64,000 nucleotides of DNA from Myxococcales bacterium (GTDB taxonomy: Bacteria; Myxococcota_A; UBA9160; UBA4427), in contig DUBZ01000037.1 of NCBI GenBank assembly GCA_012960035.1, positions 1 through 64,000 of the forward strand, in the 5' to 3' direction. The notes under the pieces were generated by a model, which saw only the letters and a program-made list of their open reading frames with translations, did no database searches and was not told where the DNA came from. Of this stretch, positions 53,894-62,937 are shown piece after piece. How positions within the stretch are numbered: the stretch's first letter is position 1; each line of letters begins with the position of its first letter. Both the position numbers and the translations under genes were made by a program.

Positions 53894-54049
53894 GACGCAC
53901 CTCCGAGGTCGCTTGAATTGCGACGGTGGAAGTATCGCATGCTCGTGGTCGTTGTGGGAGCATGCGAGTCGACACATCAATCTGACCTCGGTATAGAGAT
54001 TGGCCAGCGGTAAGATGCCAACCCTCCTCCAGAGAAACGAGGCACGAAC

Positions 54050-55042
54050 GTGACCCTCAGCGCGGCACTGCGAATCAACATGACTGGCCTGTGCGATGAC
54101 CCGGCCGACGAAGCCCTGCGCTACCGCGCCGCCCTCGACATGGCGGTCTACGCCGAAGAGCAAGGCTTCATGGCGGTCAACTTCGAAGAACACCATTGCG
54201 CAGACAACGGTTGGCTCCCCGCGCCGCTCACCACCGCAGCGATGGTTGTCGCGCGCACGGAGCGAATTCGCGTGAGCGTCGCCGCCCTCCTCGTGACGCT
54301 CTACGACCCCATTCGACTTGCGGAAGACGTCGCGGTCCTCGACCTCGTAAGCGGCGGGCGCTTCAGTTTTGTTGCGGGCCTCGGCTACCGGCCGATCGAA
54401 TACCACGCGACCGGCAAACGCTGGGAAGATCGCGGGAAGTTGATGGACGAATGCCTTGACACCCTGCTCAAGGCGTGGACCGGGAAACCATTCGAGTACC
54501 GCGGCAAGACGATTCGCGTCACGCCGGTCCCCGTATCGCGTCCGCATCCGCTGTTTTTTGTCGGCGGCATGAGCGCAATCGCGGCCAAACGCGCAGCGCG
54601 GTTTTGCCTGCCCTTCTATCCGCCCATGGATCGTCCGGACCTAAAAGTGATTTACGAAGCCGAACTTGAGCGCCTCGGGCACCAGGGCTTCTACTACAGT
54701 CCCGGAGAAGGCAACACGATGCTCGTCGTCGACGAAGACCCCGATGCCGCTTGGGAGGAGCTCGGACCGTATTTTTTACGAGAGCTGTCGGAGTACAGCA
54801 GCTGGAAGCAAGACGGCGTACCTCGCCCGAGCGAAGAAGACGTGAACTCGGTCGACGACTTGAAGCAACAAGGGCGCTTCGAAATCTTGACGCCAGCGCA
54901 AGCGCGTGAACAACTCTCTGGCGCAAAGGCCGAAGTCGCAGTCCTCCATCCGCTTGCCGGTGGCGTTCCGCTTGATCGCGCGTGGTATCGGTTGCGGTTG
55001 TTCTGCGACGAAGTTCTGACGCCTCTACGACAAAAATCTTAG
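54050..55042 (+). CDS. LLM-class flavin-dependent oxidoreductase
   Basis: This 330-residue protein starts with GTG at 54050. NMTGLCDDPADEALRYRAAL, AEEQGFMAVNFEEHHCADNG and ARTERIRVSVAALLVTLYDP place it in the LuxA-like LLM group; EEHH is the usual active-site segment. AEDVAVLDLVSGGRFSFVAG is also typical. It lies 78 bp before an enoyl-CoA hydratase-like gene on the same strand, and the two are likely one transcript. It differs from the F420-type LLMs at 4.4 and 22.9 kb in lacking their GLGxSGPQVVEG block. Confidence 0.85.
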   Translation: MTLSAALRINMTGLCDDPADEALRYRAALDMAVYAEEQGFMAVNFEEHHCADNGWLPAPLTTAAMVVARTERIRVSVAALLVTLYDPIRLAEDVAVLDLVSGGRFSFVAGLGYRPIEYHATGKRWEDRGKLMDECLDTLLKAWTGKPFEYRGKTIRVTPVPVSRPHPLFFVGGMSAIAAKRAARFCLPFYPPMDRPDLKVIYEAELERLGHQGFYYSPGEGNTMLVVDEDPDAAWEELGPYFLRELSEYSSWKQDGVPRPSEEDVNSVDDLKQQGRFEILTPAQAREQLSGAKAEVAVLHPLAGGVPLDRAWYRLRLFCDEVLTPLRQKS

Positions 55043-55119
55043 GCTACGACAAGAAGCCCGAGCCACAAACGGCTCGCGTTTTCCAAATCCCCACTCTGAC
55101 AGCAAAGGTTCCCCAAACC

Positions 55120-56010
55120 ATGAGCTACGAATACATCGCCTATGAAGTCGCGGATGGCCGAGCGCGCATCACGTTGAACCGACCCGAAAAACGCAACGCC
55201 CTCGCAAACCCACTGCTCGAAGAACTCGAGCACGCGCTCTGGGAAGCAGACGACGACAAACGCGTGCACTGTGTGATCTTGCGCGGCGCGGGCAAAGACT
55301 TTTGCGCGGGTTACGACCTCGCGGGGACCGGTGCCGCACCGCCGGACGACGGCGTGCCGCGACGCACCGGACGAACGATCGACGACGACATCTGGCAGCT
55401 CGAACGAAACAATCGCCGCATCCGAGCGCTATGGGAAATGCACAAACCTTCAATCGCGCAGATCCACGGCAACTGTCTTGCCGGAGGGACGGACCTCGCG
55501 CTCAACTGCGACATGATCATCGCAGCCGATAACGCTCGCATCGGTTTTCCACCCGCCCGCAACCTCGGCGCGCTGCCGAACAATATGTGGATTTATCACT
55601 GTGGCCCGCAATGGGCCAAGCGCCTCCAACTCACAGGGGACACGGTGACGGGCGAAGACGCTGCGAAGATCGGTTTGGTTTTGAAGTCCGTCCCCGCCGA
55701 CCTGCTCGAAGCCGAGGTTGAAGGTCTGGCGGACCGCATGGCGTTCATCGACCCCGACTTACTGTCCGCGAACAAGCGCATCATCAATATGTCGATGGAA
55801 CTCATGGGCGCGCAAGTACTGCAACGCCTCGCCGCCGAAAACGACGCACGCGGCCACCGCGCGCCAGCGACGAAGGAATATTTCGCGGCGGTGCGAGAGA
55901 AGGGACTCGCGGGCGCCTTCAAGGAACGAGACGAAAAGTTCGGAGACGGGCGCGCCCGGGTCGACGGTCCCGAGATTCGCGACGCGAATGGACACTTGGT
56001 CGAAGACTGA
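55120..56010 (+). CDS. Crotonase-family protein lacking the usual catalytic glutamates
   Basis: A 296-residue crotonase from ATG 55120. The N-terminal RITLNRPEKRNALANPLLEE and oxyanion-hole block GAGKDFCAGYDLAGTG are normal, and PSIAQIHGNCLAGGTDLAL follows. However the acid-base region reads RIGFPPARNLGALPNNMWIY with no Glu in either catalytic position. The chain resembles a mycobacterial EchA-like subgroup with GPQWAKRLQLTGDTVTGED. Hydratase activity by the usual mechanism is therefore doubtful; a different reaction such as hydrolysis, isomerisation or C-C cleavage is possible. It is probably co-transcribed with the LLM gene. Confidence 0.85.
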   Translation: MSYEYIAYEVADGRARITLNRPEKRNALANPLLEELEHALWEADDDKRVHCVILRGAGKDFCAGYDLAGTGAAPPDDGVPRRTGRTIDDDIWQLERNNRRIRALWEMHKPSIAQIHGNCLAGGTDLALNCDMIIAADNARIGFPPARNLGALPNNMWIYHCGPQWAKRLQLTGDTVTGEDAAKIGLVLKSVPADLLEAEVEGLADRMAFIDPDLLSANKRIINMSMELMGAQVLQRLAAENDARGHRAPATKEYFAAVREKGLAGAFKERDEKFGDGRARVDGPEIRDANGHLVED

Positions 56011-56040
56011 AGGACAACTCGCCGCGGGGCTCACCTCTAT

Positions 56041-56667
56041 TTATCCGCGGGGCTCGCCCCAATGTTCCCAGTACGTGACTTCCGCGGACGGCTTGCGCTT
56101 CGCGCGCTTGAGCACCGCGTCTTTCATGTATCCAACCGGGAGCAGCACGGTCTGGGATACGTCGTCGGGGATCCCGAGCGACTCGGCGACCTCTTGTTCG
56201 TGAAGCACAAGCAGCGACGTCCAGGTTGACCCGAGCCCGCGCGCTCGAAGCGCGAGCATCAGTGACCACGCTGCGGGCAGCACCGAACCATAGAAGCCGA
56301 CATTCATCGCGGCCGATCCGCCGGGCGGTCGTCCTTCCGCGCAGACGAGAATCAACGCCGGCATCTCGTGTAACCGGTCGGCCAGCGCGCGTTGGGTCGG
56401 TTTGAGTGATGCGCCCCGCGCCTCACTCAACACGTCGTAGGCTCGGCGGTATAAATCCGCGACAACCGCTTTCTTTTCTGGTGACGTGATGACTAAGAAG
56501 CGCCAGTTCTCTGCGTTGATTCCAGTGGGGGATTGCGTGGCGATCTCGATGCATCGCTCTATGACTTCGGGTTCGATGGGTCGCTCGAAGTCAATGCGCC
56601 TGCGAACGGAACGCGTGGTTTCGAGGACATGATCGATAGAGGCAAGATCGAGCGAGTCTTCATTCAT
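56041..56667 (-). CDS. Nitroreductase family flavoprotein
   Basis: A 208-residue protein; the ATG at 56667 (MNEDSLDLAS) is preferred over GTG 56688. The FMN-binding start TTRSVRRRIDFERPIEPEVI and IATQSPTGINAENWRFLVIT match the nitroreductase fold, as do ALRARGLGSTWTSLLVLHEQ and GIPDDVSQTVLLPVGY. It shares the family pattern with the gene at 28924. It is convergent with the crotonase at 56010. Substrate may be a quinone, nitroaromatic or enone; not defined. Confidence 0.85.
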   Translation of the reverse strand: MNEDSLDLASIDHVLETTRSVRRRIDFERPIEPEVIERCIEIATQSPTGINAENWRFLVITSPEKKAVVADLYRRAYDVLSEARGASLKPTQRALADRLHEMPALILVCAEGRPPGGSAAMNVGFYGSVLPAAWSLMLALRARGLGSTWTSLLVLHEQEVAESLGIPDDVSQTVLLPVGYMKDAVLKRAKRKPSAEVTYWEHWGEPRG

Positions 56668-56719
56668 CGCATCACGATCGCACGCCACAGTCGCCGTGCA
56701 CAGAGGAACGCAAACTTGA

Positions 56720-58348
56720 CTAAAGCGTCATCACGCATCCGTCTGCTCGTGGGTCCGTGCCTCCCCAAAGGACGCCATCCGGTTCGCGGCGAATCACCTG
56801 ACCGCGTCCATAGAGCACCTGTGCGAGACCCGCGCTCCGGGATATCGGATGTCCCATGTCCGCCAGTGCCGACAGGGTGGCTTCAGGTACACCGGGCTCA
56901 ACGTTGACGCCGCCCCCCGCAGTCCCGTCGACAATATTGAACCGCGCGCGATCGAGTGCAGCTTGCGGGTCGAGGCCATCGTCCGCGAGGGCGACCACAA
57001 CTTGCATATGACCCTGGGGTTGCATGTAGCCCCCCATCACCCCGAACGGCCCCCACAACGACCCGTCCGAATCGTGAGTCAACATGCCGGGGATGATGGT
57101 GTGATATGGCCGCTTGCCGGGTTCGAGCGCGTTGGGATGACTCGGGTCAAGACTAAAACCGAAACCACGATTTTGAAGCGAGAAGCCGGTGCCTTCAGCC
57201 ACGATCCCCGTTCCAAAGGCTTGATAGTTACTATTGATGAACGAACAAGCGTTGCCCGCAGCGTCGACACAACAAAAGTAAACTGTGTCCGAACTCGCAA
57301 GTGGGCTTCCATGTTCAATGTCGAGGCTTGCGCGACTCGGGTCGAGCTCGCGCAAGCGTGTTGCGGCGTAACTTGACGATAGAAGCTCAGCGATCGGAAC
57401 GCGCTGCCTCGCAGGGTCGGCGACGTGAAAGCGCGCGTCGGCAAACGCCAGGCGCATCGCTTCGATCATGAGATGAAAACGATCTGGCCCCATGGGGTCT
57501 TGCCCCTTGAGGTCGAGCTCCCGTAGCAAGTTGAGTGCGAGCAAGCTCGCAATGCCCTGTCCATTCGGCGGACATTCCCACACGCGCAGGCCGCGGTACT
57601 CGACTGAAATAGGTTCGTCCCAGGTGCTGGTGTGGCTCGCCAGATCATCCATCGCAAGTGCACCACCGTGCTCCTGCACTGCCGCGACGATCTTTTCGCC
57701 GATGGCTCCGCGATAAAACGCATCGCGACCGCCGCCCGCAATCATGCGCAACGAGTCCGCCATGGTGGGGTTTCGAAATCGCTCGCCCGCACGCGGCGCC
57801 CGACCCTCGATCATCAATTCCTTCCCGCCTCGCGAACGACCGAGTTGCCCCCGCACCCCGATGTCCCAAAGCCGGCTGTTGAAGGGCGCGACCGGAAAGC
57901 CTTCATCTGCGAGACGTACGGCGGGGGCGAGCAACGCGCTCATCTCCATTGAACCGTGACGCTCTCGCATGTCGAACCAACCCGCGCACGCACCGGGCAC
58001 GGTGACGGTGTGGGCATGATCGGAGGTCCAGCCGTCGCCGAGCCCATCTTCTTTGAGCCGATTGATCGAGAGCGCCGCTGGACTTCGCCCCGAACCGTTA
58101 AGCGCAGTGATCTCTTTAGTCGCTGCATCGAAATAGAGTGCAAAGCAATCGCCGCCGAGCCCGGTGTTGTTAGGTTCGACCACAGCCAGAGCGGCTGTGG
58201 TTGCAATCGCGGCGTCCGCGGCATTGCCACCTGCCCGAAGAATCTCAATGCCCGCTGAAGTCGCCAGAGGTTCCGTCGTCGCGACCATGCCGCGCGTCCC
58301 GCACATCGGGTGTCGAACCTGAGTGAGGTCGTGACTTAGATTCGCCAT
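56720..58348 (-). CDS. Gamma-glutamyltransferase-family Ntn hydrolase, probably cytoplasmic
   Basis: The 542-residue protein starts at ATG 58348 (MANLSHDLTQVRHPMCGTRG) after GGAG; the long track start is rejected. It has the GGT fold: ATTEPLATSAGIEILRAGGN, AADAAIATTAALAVVEPNNT and GLGGDCFALYFD. The self-cleavage Thr is expected in SSDTVYFCCVDAAGNACSF. Downstream, GTGFSLQNRGFGFSLD and PYHTIIPGMLTHDSDG complete the family pattern. No signal peptide is seen, unlike typical secreted GGTs, so it resembles the cytoplasmic YwrD-like subgroup. It could process gamma-glutamyl or acylase-type amides. Confidence 0.9.
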   Translation of the reverse strand: MANLSHDLTQVRHPMCGTRGMVATTEPLATSAGIEILRAGGNAADAAIATTAALAVVEPNNTGLGGDCFALYFDAATKEITALNGSGRSPAALSINRLKEDGLGDGWTSDHAHTVTVPGACAGWFDMRERHGSMEMSALLAPAVRLADEGFPVAPFNSRLWDIGVRGQLGRSRGGKELMIEGRAPRAGERFRNPTMADSLRMIAGGGRDAFYRGAIGEKIVAAVQEHGGALAMDDLASHTSTWDEPISVEYRGLRVWECPPNGQGIASLLALNLLRELDLKGQDPMGPDRFHLMIEAMRLAFADARFHVADPARQRVPIAELLSSSYAATRLRELDPSRASLDIEHGSPLASSDTVYFCCVDAAGNACSFINSNYQAFGTGIVAEGTGFSLQNRGFGFSLDPSHPNALEPGKRPYHTIIPGMLTHDSDGSLWGPFGVMGGYMQPQGHMQVVVALADDGLDPQAALDRARFNIVDGTAGGGVNVEPGVPEATLSALADMGHPISRSAGLAQVLYGRGQVIRREPDGVLWGGTDPRADGCVMTL

Positions 58349-58474
58349 CAAAACTCCAACGGTGGGTGTGCGGCAAAGAGGTCGCGGCGCGACCGGTATC
58401 GTACCACCTGAGCGTGTGCGATGATGCGGCCGCGCGTACAAGGCCCACCCCCTACCCGGATTCCACATCAAACA

Positions 58475-59245
58475 ATGACCGACTTCGATCTCAGTCTCGG
58501 CTACGTCGCGCTCTTGATCGGCACCGGGTTTGTCGCGGGCATCATCAACACGCTCGCGGGCGGTGGCACGAACCTCACGCTCCCGGCTTTGATGGTCATG
58601 GGAATTCCCGCCGAGTTTGCGAACGCGACCAACCGCGTAGGCGTGTTGCTTCAAAGTATCGTCGCGTTGTTTAGGTTTCGAAAGCTCGACCGCTTGCCCG
58701 CAGACGATGTCGGACCCATCTTACTTCCGACGATTGTGGGCGGGGTATTCGGTGCGATCGCGGCAGCCTACGCACCCTCAGTACTTCTCAAGCCCCTCCT
58801 GCTCGGCGCGATGCTCAGCATGACGACGATCATCCTGGTGAAGCCTGACGTGATCGCACCACCGCCTGACACGGTTCCGTTCCGAGTTCGTGACCGGCCT
58901 GCCTCGTGGTTCTGGCTCTGGCTCGCAGGGTTCTATGGCGGCTTCGTTCAGGCAGGCGTCGGCTTCATTCTCATCACCGCGATCGCCGGAAGCCTGCGTT
59001 ACGACCTGGTCAGAACCAACGCACTCAAGATGGTTTGTGTTTGCGCGTTTACCGCCATGGCGCTGGCGGTCTTCATCGCCCAAGGACTCGTGCTCTGGGT
59101 TCCGGGGCTCGTCTTGGCCGTGGGGACGATGGCCGGCGCAGATGCCGCGGTGCGCTTCGCGATCACCGCGAAGCCCTCAACCCTCAAATGGTTCTTGTTT
59201 GCAATGACGTTGTGCGGAACGGTTGCCGCCCTGCTCTCCGACTAA
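58475..59245 (+). CDS. TSUP family (TauE/SafE) membrane transporter
   Basis: The 256-residue protein has about eight hydrophobic segments in two repeats. The first has FVAGIINTLAGGGTNLTLPA with the TSUP glycine-rich motif, and the second FYGGFVQAGVGFILITAIAG. LPTIVGGVFGAIAAAYAPSV is also typical. The start ATG 58475 begins MTDFDLSLGYVALLIGTGFV. Members move sulfite, sulfoacetate, taurine or organic acids. It is divergent from the GGT-like gene and convergent with the DUF2889 gene. The substrate is undefined. Confidence 0.88.
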   Translation: MTDFDLSLGYVALLIGTGFVAGIINTLAGGGTNLTLPALMVMGIPAEFANATNRVGVLLQSIVALFRFRKLDRLPADDVGPILLPTIVGGVFGAIAAAYAPSVLLKPLLLGAMLSMTTIILVKPDVIAPPPDTVPFRVRDRPASWFWLWLAGFYGGFVQAGVGFILITAIAGSLRYDLVRTNALKMVCVCAFTAMALAVFIAQGLVLWVPGLVLAVGTMAGADAAVRFAITAKPSTLKWFLFAMTLCGTVAALLSD

Positions 59246-59254
59246 CCCTGGCGT

Positions 59255-59893
59255 TTAGTCCCACTGCTCGTCTTTGGTTCCGAGTTCTTCCAGGCGTTCC
59301 TTCACCGAAAGCGGCGGGTATCCGGATCGCTCGCCCCGGCGAAGCGCCGCAACGTGCTCGCCTTCTTCGTCCCAGATGTGACAAGTATTCGCATTCGCAC
59401 CGATACGGCGTTCGCGTTCGGGTTGAGTCGCTGCGCCCAGAGGCGCATCGGCCGAACGCGCCTTGCGAATCGAAACGGACCACGTCGATTGCACGACGGC
59501 CGGCGCGATCGCCTGAAGCAGCGCGTTGGTGTGCGTGCAGCCCCGAGGTCCGCCGAAGAGATCACGGATCTTATGGTTGAAGCCGCGTGCAATCGAAAGG
59601 CCTACAAGTCTGGTGTAGTCGTCGGCGATGCGCGGACACGACGAATGCGGATGAGTTTCGAATAGAACCTGGGCGGCGGTGATCGTGAGCTTCGGCAGCC
59701 CCACACGGAGTTCGATCTGCATCTGATGCATTTCAAGCGGCGCAGCGTCGTCCTTCACGTACAAGCCGGGAGGCTTCAGATCGGATACGGCACCGCGCAC
59801 CAGCAGCTCGTCGTCCGAGTGTTGGTAGACGCGAACTTCGTAGTTGCGGGTGTGGAGCAGATCGAGGTCTTCGTCGGGAGGCAATAATGACAT
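59255..59893 (-). CDS. DUF2889 family protein
   Basis: A 212-residue protein with the DUF2889 pattern: LHTRNYEVRVYQHSDDELLV, RGAVSDLKPPGLYVKDD, MQIELRVGLPKLTITAAQVL and ALLQAIAPAVVQSTWSVSIR near residue 130. Cysteines occur in SSCPRIADDYTRLVGLSIARG (one), GGPRGCTH and NTCHIWDEEGE, and might bind metal. The function of DUF2889 is unknown; members often occur with acyl-CoA and monooxygenase genes. It is convergent with the TSUP gene, separated by 9 bp. Confidence 0.85.
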   Translation of the reverse strand: MSLLPPDEDLDLLHTRNYEVRVYQHSDDELLVRGAVSDLKPPGLYVKDDAAPLEMHQMQIELRVGLPKLTITAAQVLFETHPHSSCPRIADDYTRLVGLSIARGFNHKIRDLFGGPRGCTHTNALLQAIAPAVVQSTWSVSIRKARSADAPLGAATQPERERRIGANANTCHIWDEEGEHVAALRRGERSGYPPLSVKERLEELGTKDEQWD

Positions 59894-60047
59894 GCGGTGT
59901 TGTTAGCACGCGTCGTCCGAGATCCCTCTGCGGAGATGTATCGGCTCAATACGCAACGTCACAACGCGACCAGACGCGGCGCGCTCAGTTCCATATGCTC
60001 CTTCACGCGCAGCCGCCCGCGACCGACAACACCGATGAGGAAATTAG

Positions 60048-60500
60048 ATGCCCCTAGCTCAGCATCCAGTCTCGGAAATTAGGGACGCGTGGCACGCGTT
60101 CAAGGCGATTGAAACCCACACCGCCGCGGACGTCGAACGTCAGCTCGCTCTATTGTCTGACGACGTGGTCATGCAAAACCCAATGATGCGCGCGACCGGA
60201 AAAGACGAAGTTCGTGCGTTCCTCCTGCAAGACATTTACTGGAGCAAGCCTGTTTTCTCGTGGGAGTGCTTCAGCGAGGACCGCGTTGCGATGCGTTGGT
60301 CGCAGTTCCCGCTGCGCACAAAGCAACGCGAACCCGCCCTGCTGCATTCGTGTTCGACCTGGAAATACGCGGGCGGCGGGAAGCTCTCCCACTACTTTGC
60401 AACGTGGTGTCGTGTCGAGGCGCTCGGCGTTATGCAAGACGCTGGGATGCGAGTCGATCCGACGACGTTTCTGGGAGATATTGTCTCCCCAGCCAAGTAG
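60048..60500 (+). CDS. SnoaL-like NTF2-fold protein
   Basis: A 150-residue protein with GAGGAAATT before the ATG. VSEIRDAWHAFKAIETHTAA, DVERQLALLSDDVVMQNPMM and GKDEVRAFLLQDIYWSKPVF form the NTF2 cone with the usual active-site Asp/Asn region; SHYFATWCRVEALGVMQDAG ends the sheet. Function is that of an isomerase, dehydratase or small-molecule binder. It lies 11 bp before a DapB-fold dehydrogenase gene and is probably translated with it. Confidence 0.82.
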   Translation: MPLAQHPVSEIRDAWHAFKAIETHTAADVERQLALLSDDVVMQNPMMRATGKDEVRAFLLQDIYWSKPVFSWECFSEDRVAMRWSQFPLRTKQREPALLHSCSTWKYAGGGKLSHYFATWCRVEALGVMQDAGMRVDPTTFLGDIVSPAK

Positions 60501-60511
60501 GGAGACCAGAC

Positions 60512-61558
60512 ATGACGCTTCGTGTGGTGCAATGGACGACGGGCAATGTGGGACGACGATCGATCCGAGCGATCGCGGCGAACCCAACGCTCGACTTGGT
60601 GGGGTGTTACGTCTTTAGCGAAGACAAGGACGGAAAAGACGCGGGCGAACTCGCTGGAATCGACCCAGTGGGCATCAAGGCAACCCGCGATGCATCCGCC
60701 CTGTTGTCTCTTTCTCCAGACTGCGTGAACTACAACCCGATGTGGCCCGACGTCGATGAACTCGTTCGTATCCTCGAAGCGGGAATCAACGTGACCACCA
60801 CTGCGGCGTTTATCACAGGCCATGCGTTTGGAAATGAGGATCGCGCGCGCATCGAAGACGCCTGCAAGCGCGGCAGCAGTTCGATCATCGGCTCCGGGAT
60901 GAACCCTGGCTTCGCAAACTTGCTCGGTCTTGTGTCGGCAGGAATTTGCGACCGCGTCGACTCGATCAGCATCCTCGAAAGCGTGGACTCCACGGGATAC
61001 AACTCTCCCGAAACCGAACTCCCGATCGGCTTCACCCGACCGCCCAACGACCCTGCACTGCCCGAGATGGTGCGCAGCGGAACTGCGGTCTTCGGCGACG
61101 CGGTCTACATGATGGCCGATGCGTTGAAGGTCGATATTGACGACGTCGTCTGCGAATCGAACTTCGCGGTAGCCACTGAAAAACTTGAACTCGGCTACAT
61201 GACGATCGAAGAAGGTTGCGTCGCAGGCATCGAAGCGAGTTGGCAAGGACGCAAGCAGGGGCGCACGGTGATCGATCTGCGAGTTCGCTGGCGCAAGGGC
61301 CAAGCCCTTGAGCCTGACTGGCCGCTTGAACACGGATACCTGGTCGAAGTCGAGGGCCAACCTTGCGTGAAAACGCGCCTTGAGATCCGCCCGCCCAAAG
61401 ACTTCAAGGCCACGAGCTTCGAAGACTACATGCAACTCGGAATGATCATCACGTCGCTACCCGCCGTCAACGCGATCCCTGCCATATGCGATGCGGCGCC
61501 GGGCATCCGGACCTATGCCGACATCCCGATCGTGACGGGTGCGGGCTTCGTCAAGTAA
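60512..61558 (+). CDS. NAD(P)H-dependent dehydrogenase of the DapB/amine-dehydrogenase-like family
   Basis: A 348-residue protein from ATG 60512, preceded by AGGGAGACCAG; the track start 60260 overlaps the NTF2 gene. MTLRVVQWTTGNVGRRSIRA is the Rossmann start of the dihydrodipicolinate-reductase-like family that includes 2,4-diaminopentanoate dehydrogenase. Other blocks are VTTTAAFITGHAFGNED, GSSSIIGSGMNPGFANLLGL and ELPIGFTRPPNDPALPEMVR. It is likely an imine or ketone reductase in the cytoplasm. Paired with the NTF2 gene, and convergent with the amidohydrolase at 61584. Confidence 0.85.
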   Translation: MTLRVVQWTTGNVGRRSIRAIAANPTLDLVGCYVFSEDKDGKDAGELAGIDPVGIKATRDASALLSLSPDCVNYNPMWPDVDELVRILEAGINVTTTAAFITGHAFGNEDRARIEDACKRGSSSIIGSGMNPGFANLLGLVSAGICDRVDSISILESVDSTGYNSPETELPIGFTRPPNDPALPEMVRSGTAVFGDAVYMMADALKVDIDDVVCESNFAVATEKLELGYMTIEEGCVAGIEASWQGRKQGRTVIDLRVRWRKGQALEPDWPLEHGYLVEVEGQPCVKTRLEIRPPKDFKATSFEDYMQLGMIITSLPAVNAIPAICDAAPGIRTYADIPIVTGAGFVK

Positions 61559-61583
61559 GTCTTCGCGCACGATCTCCGCGCCG

Positions 61584-62762
61584 CTACGCGACGAGAGACA
61601 ACCCGTTGTCGCGCATCACCTGCTGCACTTCGGCCGGTGAAAACTCTTCCAACTCTTGCAGGTATTCAAGCGGCTCGGTGAGCCCCTCTGCGTGGGGGAA
61701 GTCCGAGCCGAAGAGCATGCGCTCGACGCCGATCAAATCGCGCAAGCTTGCGACGTCGTCTTCGTAATACGGGGCGACGTAGCAGTGCTCACGCAATTGC
61801 TCGACCGGGTCGCGCTGAAACTCCATGGGCATCTGTCCGTATGCCTTCTTGAGTTTACGGATGAGAGACTCGACCCAATCGCTTCCACATTCGATCGCCG
61901 CAACCCGTACCCCTGGATGCCGCTCGAACACGCCGTGACAGACCAGCGCAGCAAACGTGTCATGGATCGCTTCGGCGCTCAAACAACCTTGAAGTGGGTT
62001 GAACGCAAAAGCCCGAAACTCCCGGTCGCCACTCCACAATTCAGTAATCGCGCGATAGCCCGCGTCGCCGTTGTGAAAAGCAACGGGGATGCCGGCTTCG
62101 GCGATTCGTCCCCAAAAACCGTCGAAGCGTTTGTCGCCTGGAGAGATGCCGCTATCCGCGGTCGGGACCGGCCCTGGGACCATGCACACCAACTTCGCGC
62201 CCGCTTCGATGACACGCTTCGCCTCCGCTTCGGCGCGTATGGGGTCGACCAATGTGATCATCGGCGCGGCAAAGAGCCGGCCCATATAGGCGTAACCCCA
62301 GTCGTCTTCGAGCCAACGGTTGAAACCTTCGAACGCTGCGCACGCGGCCTCCGGGTCGGCGCGCAGACTTTCCTGCATGCCGACGCCGAGCGTTGGAAAC
62401 AAGAAGGCGCCTTCGATGCCCTGGGTGTCGAGCAATTTGATCCGTGCGTCGCGGTTGCGATACGCGGGATTGATCGGCTCAAGCGAACCAAAGAGCTCGC
62501 CAATGTTCTTGCCTTCTGGGTTCCGGCCTCGAAAGAATTCGTCGAGGCAACCGGGCTTCGCAACGGGATCGAAGGTGGCGTTCGGAATAAAGCGATTCAC
62601 TTTGCCGGCCACCAGCAAACGCTTTCGCCCGTTGACTTCGGCCCATTGCATACAGCGCCCCTGCATGCCGCGATGCACGTGCCGCGTAAAGGCATCTTCC
62701 GCTTCGTAGTAGTGATGGTCGGAGTCGAAGGCTTGGTACGGAAGTTCGAGAGGGCCTGACAT
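61584..62762 (-). CDS. Amidohydrolase family 2 (ACMSD-like) protein
   Basis: A 392-residue paralogue of the 51548 protein. YQAFDSDHHYYEAEDAFTRH, RGMQGRCMQWAEVNGRKRLL and GIEGAFLFPTLGVGMQESLR correspond block by block. The metal-binding ends are IPVAFHNGDAGYRAITELWS and ERMLFGSDFPHAEGLTEPLE. The first-strand ligands read DSDHH, again unlike the usual HxH. The reaction may be decarboxylation or hydrolysis of a cyclic acid. It is divergent from another amidohydrolase gene at 62938, with 175 bp between them. Confidence 0.88.
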   Translation of the reverse strand: MSGPLELPYQAFDSDHHYYEAEDAFTRHVHRGMQGRCMQWAEVNGRKRLLVAGKVNRFIPNATFDPVAKPGCLDEFFRGRNPEGKNIGELFGSLEPINPAYRNRDARIKLLDTQGIEGAFLFPTLGVGMQESLRADPEAACAAFEGFNRWLEDDWGYAYMGRLFAAPMITLVDPIRAEAEAKRVIEAGAKLVCMVPGPVPTADSGISPGDKRFDGFWGRIAEAGIPVAFHNGDAGYRAITELWSGDREFRAFAFNPLQGCLSAEAIHDTFAALVCHGVFERHPGVRVAAIECGSDWVESLIRKLKKAYGQMPMEFQRDPVEQLREHCYVAPYYEDDVASLRDLIGVERMLFGSDFPHAEGLTEPLEYLQELEEFSPAEVQQVMRDNGLSLVA

Positions 62763-62937
62763 AGCTTTTGCTCCTGCAACCTTGAGTAAGGCTTTGCTCT
62801 AAATGAACGCGAGTCGAAATAGAACCACCTTATGGACTAAATTCAAGCTTCTTGTCAGTACGTGAGCCCAGAACCCGAGTTCATTGCGCGTCAGCCGAGC
62901 GGTGCTCCCCTCTGCGCCTCTCGAAGGAGAACACTCG

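Noticed and set aside
60392-61435. 347-aa minus-strand ORF
   Set aside because: Antisense to the DapB-fold gene; no domain.
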